Below are positions 60,083 through 64,000 of a DNA stretch of 64,000 bases, in pieces. Every line of letters begins with the position of its first letter. Position 1 is the stretch's first letter. The DNA is from Nocardia sp. NBC_00565 (lineage in GTDB: Bacteria > Actinomycetota > Actinomycetes > Mycobacteriales > Mycobacteriaceae), in the NCBI RefSeq assembly GCF_036345915.1, contig NZ_CP107785.1, forward strand, positions 8,990,001 to 9,054,000, written 5' to 3'. A model generated the notes under the pieces. It did no database searches and had not been told where the DNA came from. It worked only from the letters and a program-made list of their open reading frames with translations. The position numbers and the translations under genes were made by a program.

Positions 60083-61723
60083 TCACAGCGGAATGTTGCC
60101 GTGCTTCTTCGGCGGCAGGGTCACCATCTTGCGCTCGAGCAGGCGCAGCGCCGAGACGATCTGGCCGCGCGTGTGCGAGGGCGGAATGACCGCGTCCACG
60201 TAGCCGCGCTCGGCGGCGACATAGGGGTTCACGAGGGTGTCCTCGTACTCATTCTGCAGCTCGAGGCGCAGCGTATCGACGTCGTCGCCATTCTTGGCGG
60301 CGTCCTGCAGCTGCTTGCGGTAGACGAAACCGACCGCGCCCGAGGCGCCCATGACCGCGATCTGAGCGCTCGGCCACGCCAGGTTCACATCGGCGCCCAT
60401 GTGCTTGGAACCCATGACGTCGTAGGCGCCGCCGTAGGCCTTGCGGGTGATGATCGTGATTTTGCCCACAGTGGCCTCACCGTAGGCGTAGAGCAGCTTC
60501 GCGCCGCGCCGGATGATGCCGTTGTACTCCTGGCCGGTGCCGGGCAGGAAGCCGGGCACGTCGACCAAGGTGATGATCGGGATATTGAAGGCATCGCAGG
60601 TGCGCACGAAGCGCGCGGCCTTCTCCGCGGCGTCGATATCGAGGCAGCCCGCGAACTGGGTGGGCTGGTTGGCCACGATGCCGACGCTGCGACCGTCGAT
60701 GCGACCGAAGCCGACGATGATGTTCATCGCGCGCTCGGCCTGCACTTCGAGGAACTCGTCGTCGTCGAGCAGGCGACGGATGACCTCGTGCATATCGTAG
60801 GGCTGGTTCGGCGAGTCCGGGATGATCGTGTCCAGCTCGAGGTCCTCGTCGGTGAGCGAGTCCTCGATGGCGCCGGTGATCGGGTCGGTGGCCGGGAAGC
60901 GCGGCGCCTCGGCGCGGTTGTTGCTGGGCAGGTAGCTCAGCAGATCCTTGACGTAGTCCAGCGCGTCCTGCTCGCCGGAGGCGACGTAGTGCGCCACACC
61001 GGATTTGGTCATATGTGTGTGCGCACCGCCGAGGTCTTCCATGGTGACGTCCTCACCGGTGACCGTCTTGATGACGTCCGGGCCGGTGACGAACATCTGG
61101 CTGGTGCCGTCGACCATGACGACGAAGTCGGTCAGCGCGGGGGAGTAGACGTGGCCACCGGCCGCCGGGCCCATGATCAGCGAGATCTGCGGGATCACGC
61201 CGGAGGCCTGGATGTTGCGGTGGAAGATCTCGCCGTAGAGGCCGAGCGAGACGACGCCCTCCTGGATGCGCGCGCCCGCGCCCTCGTTGATGCCGACCAG
61301 CGGGCGGCCGGTCTTGAGCGCCAGATCCATCACCTTGACGATCTTCTCGCCGTAGACCTCACCGAGGCTGCCGCCGAAGACGGTGACGTCCTGGCTGAAG
61401 ATGCAGACGTCGCGGCCGTCGAGAGTGCCGTAGCCGGTCACCACGCCGTCGCCGAGCGGACGGTTCTTCTCCAAGCCGAAGTTCACGCTGCGGTGGCGGG
61501 CCAGCGCGTCGAGTTCTACGAAGGAACCCTCGTCGAGCAGGGCAAGGATGCGCTCGCGGGCGGTCATCTTGCCCTTGGCGTGCACCTTGTCGACCGCGGC
61601 CTCACCCATCGGGTGCTTCGCTTCTTCCAGCCGATTCCGCAGGTCAGCCAGCTTCCCAGCGGTGGTGTGGATATCGGGGGCGCCCGCCGATTCCGATGCG
61701 GGCTGCTGCTGGACACTCGTCAT
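60083..61723 (-). CDS. accD5: acyl-CoA (propionyl-CoA) carboxylase beta subunit
   Basis: 546 aa carboxyltransferase. The N-terminal domain includes [37 protein letters not shown] and [18 protein letters not shown]; the C-terminal domain includes [39 protein letters not shown] and [15 protein letters not shown]. It transfers carboxyl groups from biotin on AccA3 to propionyl-CoA/acetyl-CoA, giving methylmalonyl-CoA for branched and mycolic lipids. It heads the accD5-accE5-maf group and is divergent from birA. Confidence 0.97.
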   Translation of the reverse strand: MTSVQQQPASESAGAPDIHTTAGKLADLRNRLEEAKHPMGEAAVDKVHAKGKMTARERILALLDEGSFVELDALARHRSVNFGLEKNRPLGDGVVTGYGTLDGRDVCIFSQDVTVFGGSLGEVYGEKIVKVMDLALKTGRPLVGINEGAGARIQEGVVSLGLYGEIFHRNIQASGVIPQISLIMGPAAGGHVYSPALTDFVVMVDGTSQMFVTGPDVIKTVTGEDVTMEDLGGAHTHMTKSGVAHYVASGEQDALDYVKDLLSYLPSNNRAEAPRFPATDPITGAIEDSLTDEDLELDTIIPDSPNQPYDMHEVIRRLLDDDEFLEVQAERAMNIIVGFGRIDGRSVGIVANQPTQFAGCLDIDAAEKAARFVRTCDAFNIPIITLVDVPGFLPGTGQEYNGIIRRGAKLLYAYGEATVGKITIITRKAYGGAYDVMGSKHMGADVNLAWPSAQIAVMGASGAVGFVYRKQLQDAAKNGDDVDTLRLELQNEYEDTLVNPYVAAERGYVDAVIPPSHTRGQIVSALRLLERKMVTLPPKKHGNIPL

Positions 61724-62026
61724 GGCTTCGGAGTGTAACCAGTGCCAGTGCTTCTCTCTAACCGAGTGCCGCTTACCGGTGAGTAGAGAAACCCCAGCTA
61801 GATCATGTTCCGATCCGCGAATGACGGCAAACTTCCTGGTCGATTACCGAACCGCGGTGGGGGCCGTGCGCTATTGGTCGCCGAGAAAATCAGTGGTGGG
61901 CGGTGGGTGTGCCCAGATAGCCTGGGGGCGTCAGTAATTCGACCGAGGGGAGGTCCCAGAAATGTTGGGTCGGAATCGAGTAGCCGCGTCCTGAGCACGC
62001 CGAGCGCACTGAGGGGAGGGAAACAA
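61724..62026. other. accD5-to-small-ORF intergenic region
   Basis: 303 bp that should hold the minus-strand accD5 promoter and the plus-strand promoter of the 61-codon ORF. Contains a short CCCA/TGGG stem at about 61958-61972; no recognised box. Confidence 0.5.
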
Positions 62027-62212
62027 ATGTGGGAATGGAGTCGTAGAACCGCCGAACACGCGTCGGCGGCGTCCTGGACCAGCTGGCAGCCGGTGCGGAC
62101 CGAGCCGACCGTGGTCGAGCCGGAGTGCCGCAGCACTGAGACGACCGAGTCCACCACGGCGGAGGAGAGCTCCGGCATGGCGGCACCCCTGGAGTACTAC
62201 CTCGTCGGATAG
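62027..62212 (+). CDS. 61-aa Trp-rich small protein of unknown function
   Basis: ATG 62027 has an excellent site (GAGGGGAGGG, 7-16 nt upstream). The peptide begins MWEWSRRTAEHASAASWTSW, then an acidic Thr/Glu-rich stretch (TEPTVVEPECRSTETTESTT) and ends LEYYLVG. Four Trp lie in the first 20 residues; there is one Cys, no signal peptide and no membrane segment. It sits between divergent accD5 and birA, where mycobacteria have no annotated gene that I recall. It could be a small regulator or partner of the carboxylase; no function is claimed. Confidence 0.7.
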   Translation: MWEWSRRTAEHASAASWTSWQPVRTEPTVVEPECRSTETTESTTAEESSGMAAPLEYYLVG

Positions 62213-62296
62213 CTCCGGCTTTCGCTACCTGCCGCGGTATCGACGGCTCCGTCGACCTACCGCGGCAGGCTGGCGAGTACCGAGTAGCCTGCCGGT

Positions 62297-63097
62297 GTGC
62301 ACAGGCCACCGTTGGATGCAGAGCAGTTGCGGCGCAGTCTCATCGAGTCGCCCGAGCTGTCGTTCTTCTCCCACATCGATGTGGTGGAGTCGACCGGGTC
62401 CACGAATGCGGACCTGATCGCGCGGGCCACCGACGCCGATGCCGATCGCGCGGTACTTCTCGCGGAAACCCAGGAGCAGGGGCGCGGTCGGCATACCCGG
62501 ACCTGGATCAGCCCGCCGCGCGCACAGATAGCGATGTCGCTGTTGGTGCGGCTGCTCGGCATCGAACCGTCCGCGCTCGGCTGGCTGCCGCTGCTCACCG
62601 GTGTCGCGGTGGTGGACGCGCTGCGCGCCAACGCCGGTGTGGACGCGAATCTCAAGTGGCCCAACGATGTGCTGATAGGTGACCGCAAAGTCGCGGGCAT
62701 CCTGGCCGAAGTCGCCTCCGGTGGTGGGGCGCCCGCCATTGTCGTCGGGGTCGGTCTGAACGTCAGTCTCACCGAGGCGGAACTGCCGGTGCCGCATGCC
62801 ACTTCGCTCACGCTGGCGGGTGCGAAGGTCACCGACCGCACCGAGCTCGTGCGGTCGCTGCTGGCCGAATTCGCCCACCGCTTCACCGCGTGGCGGGACG
62901 CCGATTGGGATACCACCGATCTGATCGGCGTCTATCGCGAGCGGTGCACCACCCTCGGCGCGCTGGTCCGCGCCGAGCTGCCGGGCGGACAGACCATCGA
63001 GGGTGTCGCCACCGACGTCGATAGCGCCGGTCGTCTGCTGATCGGCGAGCACGCGGTCTCCGCGGGCGACGTAACCCACCTCCGCGCCCAGTACTGA
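62297..63097 (+). CDS. birA: biotin--[acetyl-CoA-carboxylase] ligase
   Basis: 266 aa from GTG 62297. Activates biotin as biotinyl-5'-AMP and attaches it to the AccA3 BCCP lysine. Conserved: DVVESTGSTNADLIARA, AETQEQGRGRHTRTWISPPRAQIAMS, VDANLKWPNDVLIGDRKVAGILAE and VVGVGLNVSL. It lacks an N-terminal HTH, so it is the monofunctional (non-repressor) type. It is next to the carboxylase genes it serves. Convergent with the desaturase gene. Confidence 0.95.
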   Translation: MHRPPLDAEQLRRSLIESPELSFFSHIDVVESTGSTNADLIARATDADADRAVLLAETQEQGRGRHTRTWISPPRAQIAMSLLVRLLGIEPSALGWLPLLTGVAVVDALRANAGVDANLKWPNDVLIGDRKVAGILAEVASGGGAPAIVVGVGLNVSLTEAELPVPHATSLTLAGAKVTDRTELVRSLLAEFAHRFTAWRDADWDTTDLIGVYRERCTTLGALVRAELPGGQTIEGVATDVDSAGRLLIGEHAVSAGDVTHLRAQY

Positions 63098-63101
63098 CCC
63101 A

Positions 63102-63162
63102 GGCCTTCGCACCCCTTGCAGGCCCCCATACCGCGAGTGCGAAGGCCGGCAAGGGTGCGAAG
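63102..63162. terminator. dual-hairpin region between birA and desaturase
   Basis: The left arm GGCCTTCGCAC (63102-63112) can pair with GTGCGAAGGCC (63137-63147) or, shifted, with GCAAGGGTGCGAAG (63149-63162). Two mutually exclusive structures lie between converging genes; probably a shared terminator. Confidence 0.5.
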
Positions 63163-63202
63163 TCATGCCGCCGTTCCCTTGGTGGGCAGCGATGTTCGGG
63201 TG

Positions 63203-64000
63203 TCAGACGGGTTGCATGATGCCGCGGGCCGCTTCCCTGGCGAACATGCGGTCGCGCTGTTCCTCGAACTTGAGCACGTCCTTTTCCAGCTTCTCCAGGA
63301 ACACGCCCAGCTCCTGCCGCGCCTGCTCGCCGCGCGGGCCGAAGTCGGTGCGGTCGAAGATGTTCCACTTCTTCAGCACCGGCTGCACCACTTCCTCGAG
63401 GTGCTGGCGCAGATCGTAGATGCCGTGCTTGGCCATCAGCACGCCGTTGCGACGGAAGTTCGGCATGCCGTAACCGGGCATGACGAAGTTGGTGACGATC
63501 GTGGTGATCGCCGCTATGGCCTGGTCGGGGACCAGGTCCAGGTACGCACCGCAGAGGTTGCGGTAGAAGATCATGTGCAGGTTCTCGTCGGCGGCGATGC
63601 GCTGCAGCATGCGGTCGGCGACCGCGTCGTTGCAAACCCGGCCGGTGTTGCGGTGACTGACCCGGGTGGCCAGTTCCTGGAAGGTCACATACGCGACGGT
63701 CACCGGGAAACCACTCCAGCCGTCGGGCGCATGCATGCCGCCGGTCATGTGGATCATGCGGGCCTGTTCCAGCGCGACCGGATCGACGCCGCGGGTGACG
63801 ACCAGGTAGTCGCGCATGACGATGCCGTGCCGGTTCTCCTCGGCGGTCCAGCGGCCGATCCAGCTGCCCCAGGCGCCGTCGGAGGAGAAGTTCGCCGAGA
63901 TCTCCCGATGGTAGGAGGGCAGGTTGTCCTCGGTGAGCAGGTTGGTGATCATCGCGGCCTTGGCGACCTCGTTCAACGTGGACTGCTCCGGCGCCCAGTC
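63203..64000 (-). CDS. acyl-ACP desaturase (DesA-type), 5' end outside window
   Basis: At least 265 aa; the frame stays open to the last base (DWAPEQST precedes the first in-window TTG at 63976), so the true start lies beyond the window. Di-iron motifs are EENRH (WTAEENRHGIVMRDYL) and DENLHMIFYR, typical of soluble plant-type stearoyl-ACP desaturases and mycobacterial DesA1/DesA2. It introduces a double bond into an ACP-bound fatty acyl chain, feeding mycolic or membrane lipid synthesis. Confidence 0.94.
   Translation of the reverse strand, partial: DWAPEQSTLNEVAKAAMITNLLTEDNLPSYHREISANFSSDGAWGSWIGRWTAEENRHGIVMRDYLVVTRGVDPVALEQARMIHMTGGMHAPDGWSGFPVTVAYVTFQELATRVSHRNTGRVCNDAVADRMLQRIAADENLHMIFYRNLCGAYLDLVPDQAIAAITTIVTNFVMPGYGMPNFRRNGVLMAKHGIYDLRQHLEEVVQPVLKKWNIFDRTDFGPRGEQARQELGVFLEKLEKDVLKFEEQRDRMFAREAARGIMQPV

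Noticed and set aside
59204..61738. An 844-codon open frame antisense to maf, accE5 and accD5
   Set aside because: Composition (His/Asp/Val/Gly-rich repeats of GDV, VGH type) is that of a shadow of high-GC3 genes; no motifs.
1..64000. CRISPR arrays, insertion sequences, integrases, rRNA, prophage genes
   Set aside because: Both strands were scanned for repeat-spacer patterns, transposase motifs and rRNA-like sequence; none found. The only tandem repeats are the micro-ORF elements and the kinase linker.

Overview
The window is high-GC DNA from a mycolic-acid actinobacterium, most probably a Nocardia or a close relative. Evidence: strong G/C at third codon positions, GTG starts, many 1-nt or 4-nt start/stop overlaps, and a gene order that (from memory) follows the M. 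tuberculosis Rv3274-Rv3319 neighbourhood, broken up by extra blocks. No insertion sequence, prophage, CRISPR array or rRNA was seen. It is chromosomal core sequence with accessory insertions.

Layout. 1-5 kb: the 3' part of radC, then a succinate dehydrogenase operon read leftwards (sdhC-sdhD-sdhA-sdhB). 4.6-8.2 kb: pyrimidine/purine salvage genes cdd, deoA and add. 8.2-11.8 kb (minus): a large acidic protein, then a four-gene block resembling type VII secretion cargo (EspC-like protein, WXG-type NlpC/P60 peptidase, small protein, YbaB-like protein). 11.9-14.9 kb: upp, pmmB, deoD. 15-20.6 kb: enoyl-CoA hydratase, two M20 amidohydrolases (amiA1/amiB1), a gamma-glutamylcyclotransferase-like gene and lpdA. 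20.9-24.5 kb: two proline-rich exported or membrane proteins and an aminotransferase. 24.5-28 kb: divergent glpK and glpD. 28-31.2 kb (minus): a metallo-hydrolase, an FAD amine-oxidase-type enzyme and TetR, behind the wreck of another tetR. 31.2-37 kb: DNA repair genes nei and lhr. 37-39.1 kb: a phosphatase, a headless TetR fragment and a damaged lipase. 39.6-43.1 kb: a fused 2-oxoacid:ferredoxin oxidoreductase. 43.1-47.5 kb: a lipoprotein, initiator tRNA, and the lysine-degradation set pcd, lrpA, lat. 47.6-53.9 kb: a beta-propeller lipoprotein, a DUF1707 protein and two Ser/Thr kinases. 54-64 kb: a patatin, then the acyl-CoA carboxylase neighbourhood accA3, sseA, a SufR-like regulator, maf, accE5, accD5, birA and an acyl-ACP desaturase.

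How the genes fit together. The carboxylase subunits (AccA3 alpha, AccD5 beta, AccE5 epsilon) and their biotin ligase BirA form one functional set for acyl-CoA carboxylation, with a desaturase next door. Cdd, DeoA, Add, DeoD, Upp and PmmB form a nucleoside and sugar-phosphate salvage set. GlpK and GlpD handle glycerol. Lat, Pcd and LrpA convert lysine to alpha-aminoadipate under local control.

The most unusual signal is a family of short translated repeat elements that begin MSERSER, sit in the gaps of two unrelated operons, and are linked to each other and to the next gene by ATGA overlaps. At two loci the same 24-codon plus 27-codon tandem pair occurs, and a further copy appears to have become the N-terminus of a protein. 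Also notable: an SseA rhodanese with its catalytic cysteine replaced by serine, an LpdA with an intact CxxxxC pair, two broken tetR genes, a frameshifted lipase and a 61-codon Trp-rich orphan ORF beside accD5.
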